The translations under genes and the position numbers were made by a program. Positions 9,150 through 17,885 of a stretch of 64,000 nt of DNA are shown piece after piece. This DNA comes from Lichenifustis flavocetrariae. Its GTDB lineage: Bacteria > Pseudomonadota > Alphaproteobacteria > Rhizobiales > Beijerinckiaceae. The notes below the pieces were generated by a model, which saw only the letters and a list, made by a program, of their open reading frames with translations, was not told the origin of the DNA and ran no database searches. Where the stretch lies: the NCBI RefSeq assembly GCF_026130545.1, contig NZ_JAMOIM010000016.1:1-64000 (forward strand), read 5' to 3'. How positions within the stretch are numbered: position 1 is the stretch's first letter; the number at the start of each line of letters is the position of its first letter.

Positions 9150-9842
9150 TTACTCGTCTTCGGGTTTCGGTTTGTAGACCAACGCCGCATTCGGATTGGC
9201 CGTGTCGGTGATCGGCTTCGGGGCTTCCGTCGTGGCCTTCACGACCTTGGTGGCCTTCAAATACCCCTTGGGCGGTTGTGTCAGGTACACGCGATCCGGC
9301 TCCTGGCCGGGCTGAAGTTCCCCCTTGCCGGTATCGGGGTTCGTCGCGGCATAATGATCGCCCTCGGCTTTGAGCTTATCGGGACTTTCGACGAGGCAGC
9401 CGCGGCCATTGCCGTTCATGCCGCATCTAGCTGTTCGGAGCGCGCTCTCAGGTGGCGCATCTGCGCCCTCCCCATTGATACGGCCCTGCATCAACTCGTC
9501 CCTGGAAAGCAGCGGGTTGCCGTTGCCAGAGGAGTTCGCCAAAGGTGCGCGTCCTCCGCTTGCCGCCCTATTTCGGCGGGTGACATCCGGATCCTGCGGC
9601 CATGAGGCAGGACGAGCCAGGGAGGCGCTCGGCTTCACCAGTTCCATCTTGGGCGGCAGTACGAGCGGCGCCCGCTCGCGATAGTCGATGTTAGGCGTCG
9701 TATCGGGAGTCATAATCCCGATGGCCGTCGCAACAGATGAGAGCACGTCCTGGTAACCGTCGTCCGCAGCAAAGGCCGGGCCGAAGCCGGCCGCCACAGC
9801 CAGCGCACCCGTCACCACGAAAGACAATCTGGTCAAGGACAT
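9150..9842 (-). CDS. secreted conserved hypothetical protein
   Basis: A 230-residue protein with a clear Sec signal peptide at residues 1-25 (hydrophobic core VVTGALAVAAGFG, cleavage after AFA). The mature part is hydrophilic and rich in Pro, Ala and Asn, with one Cys pair, TARCGMNGNGRGCLVE, that could form a disulfide. The C-terminus is Lys/Pro-rich. No named domain is recognised. It is downstream of lspA on the same strand with about 54 bp between, so it may be co-transcribed with ileS-lspA. Probably periplasmic; function unknown. Confidence 0.75.
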   Translation of the reverse strand: MSLTRLSFVVTGALAVAAGFGPAFAADDGYQDVLSSVATAIGIMTPDTTPNIDYRERAPLVLPPKMELVKPSASLARPASWPQDPDVTRRNRAASGGRAPLANSSGNGNPLLSRDELMQGRINGEGADAPPESALRTARCGMNGNGRGCLVESPDKLKAEGDHYAATNPDTGKGELQPGQEPDRVYLTQPPKGYLKATKVVKATTEAPKPITDTANPNAALVYKPKPEDE

Positions 9843-9896
9843 CGCATTCCTCCGAATGCCAAGCCTGGAGCTTGGACTATTCCACTTCGGATACCA

Positions 9897-10406
9897 TCAA
9901 CCGGTGTTTTTCGGCATTTTGGAGGCGGGCTCCACGGCAGGCTGCGTGATGAGCGATGACAGCAGCAAAACCGCAACACCCATGCAGATCGCTACATCGG
10001 CCCCGTTGAAGATATACCAGGAAAAACCGGCGATGTGGAAATGCACGAAATCGACCACAGCCCCATAGGCGAACCGGTCATAGGCGTTGCCGAGCGCGCC
10101 GCCGATCAGGAGGCCGAGCGCGAAAGCGGTTCCGGACTGATCGGTCCGCCACAACCAGGCCATCAACAGGACCGTGGCGGTCAGCGTTAGGGCCAACAGA
10201 ATCCAAGGCCCCCTGGCGCTGTCGGTCGTGAACAGCGAATAGGAAATGCCGCGGTTCCAGGCGAGCACGATGTCAAGAAACGACGCCACGCGGACCGGCT
10301 GTTTGTCGGCGATCCCATAGACATGAAGCAGCCATTGCTTGCTGGCCTGGTCGATGACGAGAGCAAGCAAGGCCACGATGGCGCCGATGAGACGCAACCT
10401 CACCAT
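9897..10406 (-). CDS. lspA: lipoprotein signal peptidase (signal peptidase II)
   Basis: An aspartyl membrane protease that removes the signal peptide of diacylglyceryl-prolipoproteins in the inner membrane. The 169 residues contain four hydrophobic helices, the substrate-box Asn-Arg in [12 protein letters not shown], the motif [19 protein letters not shown] with one catalytic Asp, and FNGADVAIC with the other. The start overlaps the ileS stop by 7 bp, the usual ileS-lspA coupling. Length and motifs are normal. Confidence 0.95.
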   Translation of the reverse strand: MVRLRLIGAIVALLALVIDQASKQWLLHVYGIADKQPVRVASFLDIVLAWNRGISYSLFTTDSARGPWILLALTLTATVLLMAWLWRTDQSGTAFALGLLIGGALGNAYDRFAYGAVVDFVHFHIAGFSWYIFNGADVAICMGVAVLLLSSLITQPAVEPASKMPKNTG

Positions 10407-13400
10407 GGTAAGCGACCAGCCTGCCGCAATTCGCGTAGCGCCTGGGCGTCCCGCGGCGTCACATCGGGAAACTCGGGGTCATTTCCGACGTCGGGGCTGA
10501 TGCGCCAAGAGCGGGCACATTTGCGCCCTTCCGCCCGCGCCGGAAGCACGGCAACCCCAGCAACATCGTCCAACCGATAGGCCTCGGGGGGCGCCTCTAT
10601 GGTCTCCAGCACGAGATCCGATGTGATGCAGACTTCCGCGAAATCGATACCGTTGAGGGCCTTTCGCAAGGCCGCGTCCGTGACGAACACCCGAGGCGCT
10701 GCTTCCAGCGACGAGCCGATGCGCTTGCTCGCGCGTTCGATCTCGATGGCGCCCGTCACCACCCGGCGGACGGTGCGGACGGCCTTCCATTGCGCCGCGA
10801 GTGCCTCATCGCGCCAGCCTGCCGGTGTCTCGGGGAAGAGTTCAAGATGCACCGAGCCGGCCTCGCTCGGATAGCGGGCGAGCCAAGCCTCCTCGGCCGT
10901 GAAGGACAGGATGGGGGCGAGCCAGACGGCAAGACGACGGAACGTCTCGTCCACCACGCTCAAGGCGCTGCGCCGCGTCAGACTCGACAGGGGATCGCAG
11001 TAGAGCGCGTCCTTTCGGATGTCGAAGTAGAAAGCGGACAGATCGCTGTTCATGAAGCCCGACAGCGCCGCCACGACCTTGTTGTAGTCAAAAGCCGCAT
11101 AGGCGGCGCGCACGACCTCGTCGAGTTCGGACAGGCGGTGAAGGATGAAGCGTTCGAGGCCCGGCATAGCGTCGGCCGCGATGCGCTCGCCTTCGTCGAA
11201 ATGGGCGAGCGTTCCGAGCATCCAGCGCAGCGTGTTGCGGAGTTTGCGGTAGGTGTCGGCCGTGCTGGCCAAAATTTCCTTGCCGATCCGCTGGTCGTCC
11301 GAATAGTCGGCGCCTGCTACCCAAAGGCGCAGGATATCGGCGCCGCTCGCCTTGATGATATCCTGCGGGGCGGTGACGTTGCCGGCCGATTTCGACATTT
11401 TGCGGCCATGCTCGTCGAGCGTGAAGCCGTGCGTCAGCACAACATCGAAGGGCGCGCGGCCCCGCGTCCCGCAGCTTTCCAGCAGCGAGGAATGGAACCA
11501 GCCACGGTGCTGGTCGGAGCCTTCGAGATACATGACCTCGTCGGCGCCCCCGTCGACCTTGCGCTTGATACCCGCAAGGCTCGGAAAGTGAACGGCGTCT
11601 TCCAGGACGAAGGCATGGGTCGAGCCCGAATCGAACCAGACATCCAGAATGTCGTCGACCTTGCGCCACCCCTCAGACGCGCGCGCTCCCAGAAATCGTT
11701 CCGCAGCGCCTTCCGCATACCAGGCGTCGGCTCCCTCGGCTTCGAAGGCCGCGATCACTGCGGCATTAATAGCGTCGTCGCGCAAGATCTCGACCTCGCC
11801 AACACCGGCGTCGCGCACGAAGATGGCGATCGGCACACCCCAGGCCCGCTGGCGCGACACCACCCAATCGGGCCGGTTGGCGATCATGCCGGTGATGCGG
11901 TTCTGGCCCGCCGCCGGCACCCAGCGCGTCTCCTCGATGGCCCCGAGGGCGATGTCTCGCAGCGTATCGGGTGCATTGTGTCCCGGCCCGCCGTGAGCGG
12001 CGTCCGTGCCGACCGGGATCGGCTTGTCCATTGCGATGAACCATTGCGGCGTGTTGCGGAAGATTACCGGCTTCTTCGAGCGCCACGAATGCGGATAGGA
12101 ATGTTTCAGCTTGCCGCGCGCCACGAGGTTCCCGGCAGCGACCAGCGCCGCCATCACGGCATCGTTGGCGTCGCCCCGCGCACCAATTTCGGTCAGCACG
12201 CGCTTGCCTTCGAAGCCAGGCGCGTCAGCCGTATAGGCGCCGTTCTCGTCGACCGTGTAGGGGATCCGGGTATCGATCCCCATCAGCGCGAGAGCCTTGC
12301 CCTGCGCCATCCAAAGGTCGAAATCCTCGCGGCCATGCCCCGGCGCGGTGTGAACGAAGCCCGTGCCGGCCTCGTCAGTGACATGGTCTCCGGGCAGCAG
12401 CGGGACTTGAAACCCATAGCCCGGCAGAGTGTCGGCGAAAGGGTGCGCGACATTCTGGCCGGCCAGCCGCGCGGCCGGCACATCGCCGATGCGGCTATAT
12501 CCGGCAACCCGCGCCGCCTTGAACAGGCTTTCAGCCAGCTTGTCGGCCACGATGTAGCGCATGCCGGTCCTGGCCCAATTGTCGGCCGCCGCCTCGGTCA
12601 CTTCGTAAAGCCCATAGGGAATCCGCGTCGAATAGGCGATGGCGCGGTTCCCCGGCATGGTCCAGGGAGTCGTGGTCCAGATCACCACGCTGCCGCCGAG
12701 CGTCGCGGACGGAAACGCCACAAAGACCGTGTCGCTCGTATGGTCCTCGTATTCGACCTCGGCTTCGGCGAGCGCGGTCTTCTCGACGACGCTCCACATC
12801 ACCGGCTTCGAACCGCGGTAGAGCGAGCCGTTCTTGGCGAAGGTCATGATTTCCCGGGCAATCTGGGCCTCGGCCGGAAAACTCATCGTCGTGTAGGGAT
12901 GCGCCCAGTCGCCGACGATGCCGAGCCGCTTGAACTCCTCGCGCTGAATGTCGAGCCATTTGGTCGCGAAGGCCCGGCACTGACGGCGGAACTCGACCAC
13001 CGGCACGTCGTCCTTGTTGCGACCCTTGGCGCGATATTCCTCCTCGATCTTCCACTCGATCGGTAGTCCGTGGCAGTCCCAGCCCGGCACGTAATTGCTA
13101 TCGCGCCCAAGCATCTGCTGAGACTTCATGACAAAGTCCTTGAGGATTTTGTTCAGCGCATGGCCAATGTGGATGTTGCCGTTGGCATAGGGCGGTCCGT
13201 CGTGCAGGACGAATTTGTCCCGCCCCTGCGCCGCGTCCCGCAGCTTGCCGTAGAGCCCGATGGCGTGCCAGCGCGCCAGCAGCTCCGGCTCCTTCTGGGG
13301 CAGCCCGGCCCGCATCGGAAAGTCGGTCTTGGGCAGGAAGAGCGTCTTGGAATAGTCCTGCGCCGTCTCGGCGGCCTGGGTTTGTTTGTTCATCGATCTG

Positions 13401-13408
13401 CTAGCCAT
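10400..13408 (-). CDS. ileS: isoleucine--tRNA ligase
   Basis: Charges tRNA-Ile with isoleucine and edits mischarged valine. The 1002-residue class I synthetase shows the HIGH signature in [17 protein letters not shown] near residue 80, a CP1 editing domain with the [15 protein letters not shown] block, [13 protein letters not shown], and the KMSKS loop in [14 protein letters not shown]. Its C-terminal knuckle is changed: KCARSW replaces a C-x-x-C pair, and PDVTPRD stands where the second Cys pair is found in E. coli, so zinc binding is probably lost. I recall this as typical of alphaproteobacterial IleRS. A second Met at residue 6 (13393) could be the true start; neither has a strong ribosome site. 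Confidence 0.96.
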   Translation of the reverse strand: MASRSMNKQTQAAETAQDYSKTLFLPKTDFPMRAGLPQKEPELLARWHAIGLYGKLRDAAQGRDKFVLHDGPPYANGNIHIGHALNKILKDFVMKSQQMLGRDSNYVPGWDCHGLPIEWKIEEEYRAKGRNKDDVPVVEFRRQCRAFATKWLDIQREEFKRLGIVGDWAHPYTTMSFPAEAQIAREIMTFAKNGSLYRGSKPVMWSVVEKTALAEAEVEYEDHTSDTVFVAFPSATLGGSVVIWTTTPWTMPGNRAIAYSTRIPYGLYEVTEAAADNWARTGMRYIVADKLAESLFKAARVAGYSRIGDVPAARLAGQNVAHPFADTLPGYGFQVPLLPGDHVTDEAGTGFVHTAPGHGREDFDLWMAQGKALALMGIDTRIPYTVDENGAYTADAPGFEGKRVLTEIGARGDANDAVMAALVAAGNLVARGKLKHSYPHSWRSKKPVIFRNTPQWFIAMDKPIPVGTDAAHGGPGHNAPDTLRDIALGAIEETRWVPAAGQNRITGMIANRPDWVVSRQRAWGVPIAIFVRDAGVGEVEILRDDAINAAVIAAFEAEGADAWYAEGAAERFLGARASEGWRKVDDILDVWFDSGSTHAFVLEDAVHFPSLAGIKRKVDGGADEVMYLEGSDQHRGWFHSSLLESCGTRGRAPFDVVLTHGFTLDEHGRKMSKSAGNVTAPQDIIKASGADILRLWVAGADYSDDQRIGKEILASTADTYRKLRNTLRWMLGTLAHFDEGERIAADAMPGLERFILHRLSELDEVVRAAYAAFDYNKVVAALSGFMNSDLSAFYFDIRKDALYCDPLSSLTRRSALSVVDETFRRLAVWLAPILSFTAEEAWLARYPSEAGSVHLELFPETPAGWRDEALAAQWKAVRTVRRVVTGAIEIERASKRIGSSLEAAPRVFVTDAALRKALNGIDFAEVCITSDLVLETIEAPPEAYRLDDVAGVAVLPARAEGRKCARSWRISPDVGNDPEFPDVTPRDAQALRELRQAGRLPW

Positions 13409-13489
13409 GGGCGCGATCGGTCCGGCAGGAACGGTGGAGCGCCTATCGGCTCACCAAACCCGCGGCCATCGATCGGGCGCTAAAGTGGC

Positions 13490-13657
13490 GTGTGTCTAAC
13501 AGGACAGGGCCGCCACGGGAAGATTGGAGCCACACGGAGTTTATTCGTCGTCGATGCGCTCCGCAGGAAGGGCATCGACGCGCTGGCCGCGCAGTTCATC
13601 AAGGTCATGTCAGAGAGACGCTTCTATGGTTGCCACGAGGTCGACGACAAAGACTGA
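13490..13657 (+). CDS. possible 55-residue small ORF
   Basis: In the 291-bp space between ribF and ileS, a GTG-initiated frame encodes 55 residues. The C-terminal two thirds (LFVVDALRRKGIDALAAQFI and then KVMSERRFYGCHEVDDKD) have protein-like composition with an amphipathic helix. There is no convincing ribosome site and no family is recognised. It could be a genuine small protein, a remnant of a longer gene, or chance. Held at low confidence. Confidence 0.22.
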   Translation: MCLTGQGRHGKIGATRSLFVVDALRRKGIDALAAQFIKVMSERRFYGCHEVDDKD

Positions 13658-13699
13658 ACCTCGATAAAGGGGATCACCCCGGTGCGTCGACCGGCTCGC

Positions 13700-14728
13700 T
13701 CAATCCCGTTTTCGATCCTTGTTCAACGCCGTGCGTGCCTCCCGCGCATCCTGGTTCATGCGAACCACGAGAGCGTCGACGCTGTCGAATTTCTCCTCGC
13801 CGCGGATCCAGGCCACGAAGTCGACCTCGAGGGTACGACCGTACAGATCACCCTCGAAATCGAACAGCACGACTTCGAGCAGCGGCGCCCCGTTGTCGAA
13901 GGTCGGCCGCCGGCCGAAGCTGGCGACACCGCCATGATCCAACCCCTCGCCCCGCACCCGGACCGCATAGATGCCGTGGCGCAGACGGGAGGTCGGGTCG
14001 AGCTTCAGGTTGGCGGTCGGGAAGCCGAGCGTCCGGCCGAGCTTCTGGCCGTGGATGACCGTACCAAGGACAAAGTAAGGGTGCCCGAGGAGCTTTGCCC
14101 CCAAGGCGACGTCGCCGTCTTCCAGCGCCCGGCGCACCGCCGTCGACGAAACGGCCGAAAGATCGCCCTCCGCATCGCCCCTGATCTTCTCGATCATCTC
14201 GACCTCGAATCCACAACGGGCTCCTTCGTCCCGCAGATAGGCCGGCGTTCCGAGCCGCTGCCGGCCGAAATGGAAGTCATAGCCGATCACGGCCGCCGAA
14301 ATGCCGAGCCGCTGGACCAGAATTTCGCCGACGAAGGCTTCACGATCGAGTTCGGCCAAGGCCTGGCCGAAGCTGAGCACGATCATACCGTCCAGCCCCA
14401 GACGCGACAGAACGAGGGCCTTCGCGTCTTCCGGGGTCAACCGAAAGATCACGGGGGCTCCGGCAAAGTAGTTGGCGGGATGCGGCTCGAAGGTCAGAAG
14501 CGCGCAAGGGCGCCCAAGCCGCCGGGCGAGCTCCTGCGCCCGCGCGATTACCGCTTGATGACCACGATGCACGCCATCGAAGTTTCCGATAGCCACAACG
14601 GGTTTCGCCAACGCAGCCGGCAAGCGCTCGGGATCCGCGACGATCATAAAGCGCGGGTCGAACAACGGCGTCGCCACTGAGCCCACAGAAGCTTCCCGAG
14701 ACACCTCGTCCGACCTGTCGGCTGTCAC
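13700..14728 (-). CDS. ribF: bifunctional riboflavin kinase/FAD synthetase
   Basis: Phosphorylates riboflavin to FMN and adenylylates it to FAD. The N-terminal nucleotidyltransferase domain is marked by VVAIGNFDGVHRGHQAVI and LTFEPHPANYF, with the AAVIGYDFHFGRQRLG block and AVSSTAVRRALEDGDV closing the domain. The C-terminal flavokinase domain has LGFPTANLKL with the PTAN motif and HGIYAVRV. I place the start at a GTG (14728) with an AGGGG about 6 nt upstream and 8 bp beyond the stop of the preceding secreted protein; an ATG at 14647 would leave a shorter but still family-like N-terminus. The open frame to 15022 is antisense noise. Confidence 0.93.
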   Translation of the reverse strand: MTADRSDEVSREASVGSVATPLFDPRFMIVADPERLPAALAKPVVAIGNFDGVHRGHQAVIARAQELARRLGRPCALLTFEPHPANYFAGAPVIFRLTPEDAKALVLSRLGLDGMIVLSFGQALAELDREAFVGEILVQRLGISAAVIGYDFHFGRQRLGTPAYLRDEGARCGFEVEMIEKIRGDAEGDLSAVSSTAVRRALEDGDVALGAKLLGHPYFVLGTVIHGQKLGRTLGFPTANLKLDPTSRLRHGIYAVRVRGEGLDHGGVASFGRRPTFDNGAPLLEVVLFDFEGDLYGRTLEVDFVAWIRGEEKFDSVDALVVRMNQDAREARTALNKDRKRD

Positions 14729-14736
14729 GAGTGCCC

Positions 14737-15156
14737 CTATCGAACCGCGCAGCTCGACCGAATGTCGGGCGAAGTCCAGGCGGCCCCGGTGCGCAGATTG
14801 CCGGTCGCGTAGGTCCGCCCGGGCAATTCGTTCTCGAAGACGGTACCGCAATCGCGCGTGAAGGAAACGAGGCAGAGTTGAATGGGGTCGCCGGGACGGG
14901 TTTCGGTCTGGCCCAACATGCCGCCGTCGAAATCCTGGATCACGCCGTCGCGGTACCGAATCACGGGTGAAGCCGAACTGCCCGGCACGGTGCCGATCGT
15001 CTCGACTCTGGTCCGCACACATTCGCCGACGCTCGCACGGCCGAAGGCGCTATAATGACGATGATGGCGAACCGGCCCGCTATAGTCCGCCGCCGGAGCC
15101 GCGCTCAGCCCAGCTGCCAGAAAGGCCAATGTGAACGCCGCCAGATGAATTCGCAT
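14737..15156 (-). CDS. small secreted hypothetical protein
   Basis: A 139-residue protein beginning MRIHLAAFTLAFLAAGLS, a typical Sec signal peptide cleaved near residue 23 (AAPAA). The mature part has four Cys (GECVRTR, LCLV, RDCGTV, SSCAVR) that could pair, consistent with a periplasmic location. An upstream in-frame Met (15195) overlaps the HAD gene and lacks hydrophobic continuity, so the internal Met is preferred. It lies between the HAD-IIA gene and ribF on one strand, probably in one transcript. No named family is recognised. Confidence 0.72.
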   Translation of the reverse strand: MRIHLAAFTLAFLAAGLSAAPAADYSGPVRHHRHYSAFGRASVGECVRTRVETIGTVPGSSASPVIRYRDGVIQDFDGGMLGQTETRPGDPIQLCLVSFTRDCGTVFENELPGRTYATGNLRTGAAWTSPDIRSSCAVR

Positions 15157-15188
15157 GAGCTGTCCTCGTGTCCTCTCGTCGCCGCTGT

Positions 15189-16106
15189 CTACCATGCGAG
15201 CGCCGGAATGGCAGCCACCGGGCGAAGCTCCGCCGCTTCGATCATGGCCTGGTAGGCGTCGGGATCGAGCTGTCCGTCACCGGTGCGGTGAGACTCGTCA
15301 CGGTGAATGCCGGAGGTGACAAACAGGACGTCAAGGCCCTGCAGCACCGCTCCAGCCACGTCGGTTCGCAGCGCGTCGCCGATCGCCAAGACGCGCTCCG
15401 GGCGAACCGCAGCCCCGCGTTTCGCCGCGGCGTCATCGAGCGCGGCCCGGTAGATCGCGGCATGCGGCTTCCCCGCATAGATCACCCGCCCGCCTTGCGC
15501 CGCATAGCGTTCCGCGATCGCACCGGCGCAATAGCGCAGCCGGTCGCCGACATGCACGATGAGATCGGGATTGGCGCAGATCAACGGCATCTTACGCCGT
15601 AGCATCACGGCAAGATCGGCATCGTAATCTTCCGGCGTATCGGTTTCCTCCTGAAACAGGCCTGTCGCCACCACGAATCCGGCTTCCGCGAGCGGCTTAA
15701 GCAGGGGGGCCGTCCCGGTTGCCTGTGCCACAGCCTCGTAGAGCGCATGATCACGCTCGGGACCGATATGGAATAACGGGGCTCCGCCTTGCTCGACGAT
15801 CGACGCGATGGTCACGTCACCCGAGGTGACGACGCTATCGTAGGCGGACCTCGGGACGCCGAGACGATCGAGTTGCTCCCGAATCGGCCCGTGGGGCCGC
15901 GGCGCGTTGGTGATGAGGATGACAGTACCGCCGCTGGCACGAAACCGCGTCAGCGCGTCCGCGGCGGCGTGGAAATAGCTCTCGCCATTGTGCAGCACAC
16001 CCCAGATATCGCTGAGCACGACGTCATAGCCGCTTGCGAGTTCGGAGAGACCGGAGACGATCCGGGCGGAATATGGCGCTGGGGAAGGCGGGGATTGCTG
16101 ATCCAT
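15189..16106 (-). CDS. HAD-IIA family phosphatase-like hydrolase (TIGR01459 type)
   Basis: A 305-residue HAD superfamily hydrolase with a class IIA cap. Motif I is VVLSDIWGVLHNG near residue 30, in which the second Asp of the usual DxD is replaced by Trp-Gly as in this subfamily. Motif II is VILITNAPRP, and the C-terminal acidic motif is VLAIGDALRTDVAGAV with AGKPHAAIY before it carrying the Lys. The family is widespread in alphaproteobacteria and poorly characterised; phosphoglycolate- or nucleotide-type substrates are guesses. First gene of the minus-strand run that includes ribF and ileS. Confidence 0.88.
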   Translation of the reverse strand: MDQQSPPSPAPYSARIVSGLSELASGYDVVLSDIWGVLHNGESYFHAAADALTRFRASGGTVILITNAPRPHGPIREQLDRLGVPRSAYDSVVTSGDVTIASIVEQGGAPLFHIGPERDHALYEAVAQATGTAPLLKPLAEAGFVVATGLFQEETDTPEDYDADLAVMLRRKMPLICANPDLIVHVGDRLRYCAGAIAERYAAQGGRVIYAGKPHAAIYRAALDDAAAKRGAAVRPERVLAIGDALRTDVAGAVLQGLDVLFVTSGIHRDESHRTGDGQLDPDAYQAMIEAAELRPVAAIPALAW

Positions 16107-16375
16107 ACGTGGCGGCTACGGACCCACTGTCGCCGTGTCAAGATGCGGATTGATCCCGACTACCGAACGATGAATTTGGTCAGTAACCGCGTCACATGAA
16201 ACGACCCATGTGCGCCGCCGGGCTTCCAAAGGCCAGTGCCGAAAGAAAACCTTTTTCGCGGGGGTGCGGCCCAATCCGACGAGCCCTGCCATCGACCTTT
16301 TGTCACAATACCGCTACACAGGCCATGAAAGTTGCACTGCAGCGCAGGTCGCGCTGCCTCGTCAGGGAGCCGTTC

Positions 16376-17725
16376 ATGCCGTCTTCTTCGTCCGCCGTGC
16401 TCAAGCAGATCGACATTCCCAACGACCTTGAGGCGTTTTGGATGCCGTTCACGGCGAACCGCGCGTTCAAGCAGCGGCCGCGCATGATCTCCCGCGCCAA
16501 GGACATGCATTACTACACTCCGGAAAATCGAGCGGTTCTGGACGGCACGGCCGGGCTGTGGTGCACGAATGCCGGCCACAACCGCGACTCGATCGTCAGC
16601 GCCATCCAGGCTCAAGCGGCCGAGCTTGATTTCGCGCCAAATTTTCAATTCGGTCATCCCAAGGCCTTCGCGGTCGCGTCTCGGATCGCCGCCCTTGCAC
16701 CGGGCGATCTCGACCACGTGTTCTTCACGAACTCCGGGTCGGAGGCGATCGATACGGCCCTGAAGATCGCGATCGCGTACAACAATGTCCGCGGTCAGGC
16801 TGGCCGCCAGAGGCTGATCGGCCGCGAGCGTGGCTATCACGGCGTGGGTTTCGGCGGCATTTCGGTCGGCGGCATCGTGTCGAACCGCAAATATTTCGGC
16901 TCGCTGCTGAATGGCGTCGACCATATGTCCCATACTTACAGCCGGGAGCATCAGGCCTTCACCAAGGGCGAGCCGGATTGGGGCGCGCATCTGGCGGACG
17001 ATCTCGACCGCATCGTCGCCCTGCATGATGCTTCGACGATCGCGGCCGTCGTGGTGGAGCCGATGGCAGGCTCGACCGGTGTGCTGCCGCCTCCAAAGGG
17101 TTATCTGCAGCGTCTGCGCGCGATCTGCGACAAGCACGGCATTCTGCTGATCTTCGACGAGGTCATCAGTGGTTTCGGACGCCTTGGCGCGGCCTTCGCG
17201 GCCGAGCGCTATGGCGTGATCCCGGACATGATCACCTTTGCCAAGGGCGTGACCTCCGGCACCGTGCCGATGGGCGGCGTGCTGGTCCGCAAGGGGATCT
17301 ACGATGCCTTCATGAATGGCCCCGACAGAATGATCGAGCTGTTTCACGGCTACACCTATTCGGCGCACCCGCTCGCCTGCGCGGCCGCGCTCGCCACGCT
17401 CGATGTCTATCGCGACGAAGGGCTGTTCGAGCGTGCCAAGACACTCGAACCGATCTGGGCCGACGCCATCCATAGCCTCAAGGGCCTCCCGAACGTGCTC
17501 GATATCCGCACGGTCGGCCTCGTCGGCGCCGTCGATCTCGCCTCAAAGCCCGATGCCGTCGGTGCGCGCGGCTATGACGCGCTCGAACGCGCCTTCCACG
17601 ATGAAGGGCTCATGGTCCGCAGCACGGGCGACACGCTCGCCCTCACACCGCCGTTGGTCATCACTGAGGACCAGATCGGCGAAGTCGCTGAGAAGATGGG
17701 CCGCGTCATCAAAGCTGTCGCCTGA
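16376..17725 (+). CDS. omega-amino acid (beta-alanine)--pyruvate aminotransferase family protein
   Basis: A 449-residue class III PLP-dependent transaminase that most resembles beta-alanine:pyruvate aminotransferases, moving an omega-amino group to pyruvate or a similar acceptor. Key blocks are LEAFWMPFTANRAFKQRP, VFFTNSGSEAIDTALKIA for the phosphate grip, GRERGYHGVGFGGISVGG, LIFDEVISGFGRLG with the Asp that holds the pyridine nitrogen, and ITFAKGVTSGTVPMGG with the PLP lysine. The start has AGGGAG 7 nt upstream; the frame from 16196 is extended noise. Beta-alanine, GABA, taurine or polyamine-derived amines are possible substrates. Confidence 0.92.
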   Translation: MPSSSSAVLKQIDIPNDLEAFWMPFTANRAFKQRPRMISRAKDMHYYTPENRAVLDGTAGLWCTNAGHNRDSIVSAIQAQAAELDFAPNFQFGHPKAFAVASRIAALAPGDLDHVFFTNSGSEAIDTALKIAIAYNNVRGQAGRQRLIGRERGYHGVGFGGISVGGIVSNRKYFGSLLNGVDHMSHTYSREHQAFTKGEPDWGAHLADDLDRIVALHDASTIAAVVVEPMAGSTGVLPPPKGYLQRLRAICDKHGILLIFDEVISGFGRLGAAFAAERYGVIPDMITFAKGVTSGTVPMGGVLVRKGIYDAFMNGPDRMIELFHGYTYSAHPLACAAALATLDVYRDEGLFERAKTLEPIWADAIHSLKGLPNVLDIRTVGLVGAVDLASKPDAVGARGYDALERAFHDEGLMVRSTGDTLALTPPLVITEDQIGEVAEKMGRVIKAVA

Positions 17726-17739
17726 GAGGGTTTCTTCTG

Positions 17740-17773
17740 GATCATCAAGCCGCAGCCAATTGGCTTGATGATC
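17740..17773 (+). terminator. perfect 12-bp stem-loop after the aminotransferase
   Basis: GATCATCAAGCC at 17740-17751 pairs perfectly with GGCTTGATGATC at 17762-17773 around a 10-nt loop. The centre also forms a nested 12-bp perfect palindrome, AGCCAATTGGCT at 17754-17765. It begins 14 bp after the stop codon. No T-run follows, so it would be a weak intrinsic terminator or an mRNA-stabilising hairpin; a protein-binding palindrome is the alternative. Confidence 0.6.
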
Positions 17774-17797
17774 GTACGCAATGATCGACGCTGCGCT

Positions 17798-17826
17798 TTG
17801 ACAAACTGAGAATAGTTCTCACATTG
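17798..17826 (+). promoter_or_regulatory. putative promoter with AGAA-N3-TTCT dyad upstream of the M16 genes
   Basis: TTGACA at 17798-17803 is a consensus -35. About 17 bp downstream a weak -10 (ACATTG or CATTGT) can be placed. The spacer and -10 are occupied by the 15-bp dyad TGAGAATAGTTCTCA (17807-17821), whose AGAA-N3-TTCT core has the same spacing as the Irr iron-control element of Hyphomicrobiales, although the outer bases do not match. Assignment to Irr or Fur is inference. Confidence 0.4.
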
Positions 17827-17885
17827 TGATCTGAACCTCCCGGCCGGACTCCGCCCCTCGTTTCGGCGGCGGGCAATTTGGTCCG

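Noticed and set aside
10790-13066. 758-codon plus-strand frame opposite ileS
   Set aside because: Antisense shadow of a complete, motif-rich synthetase gene.
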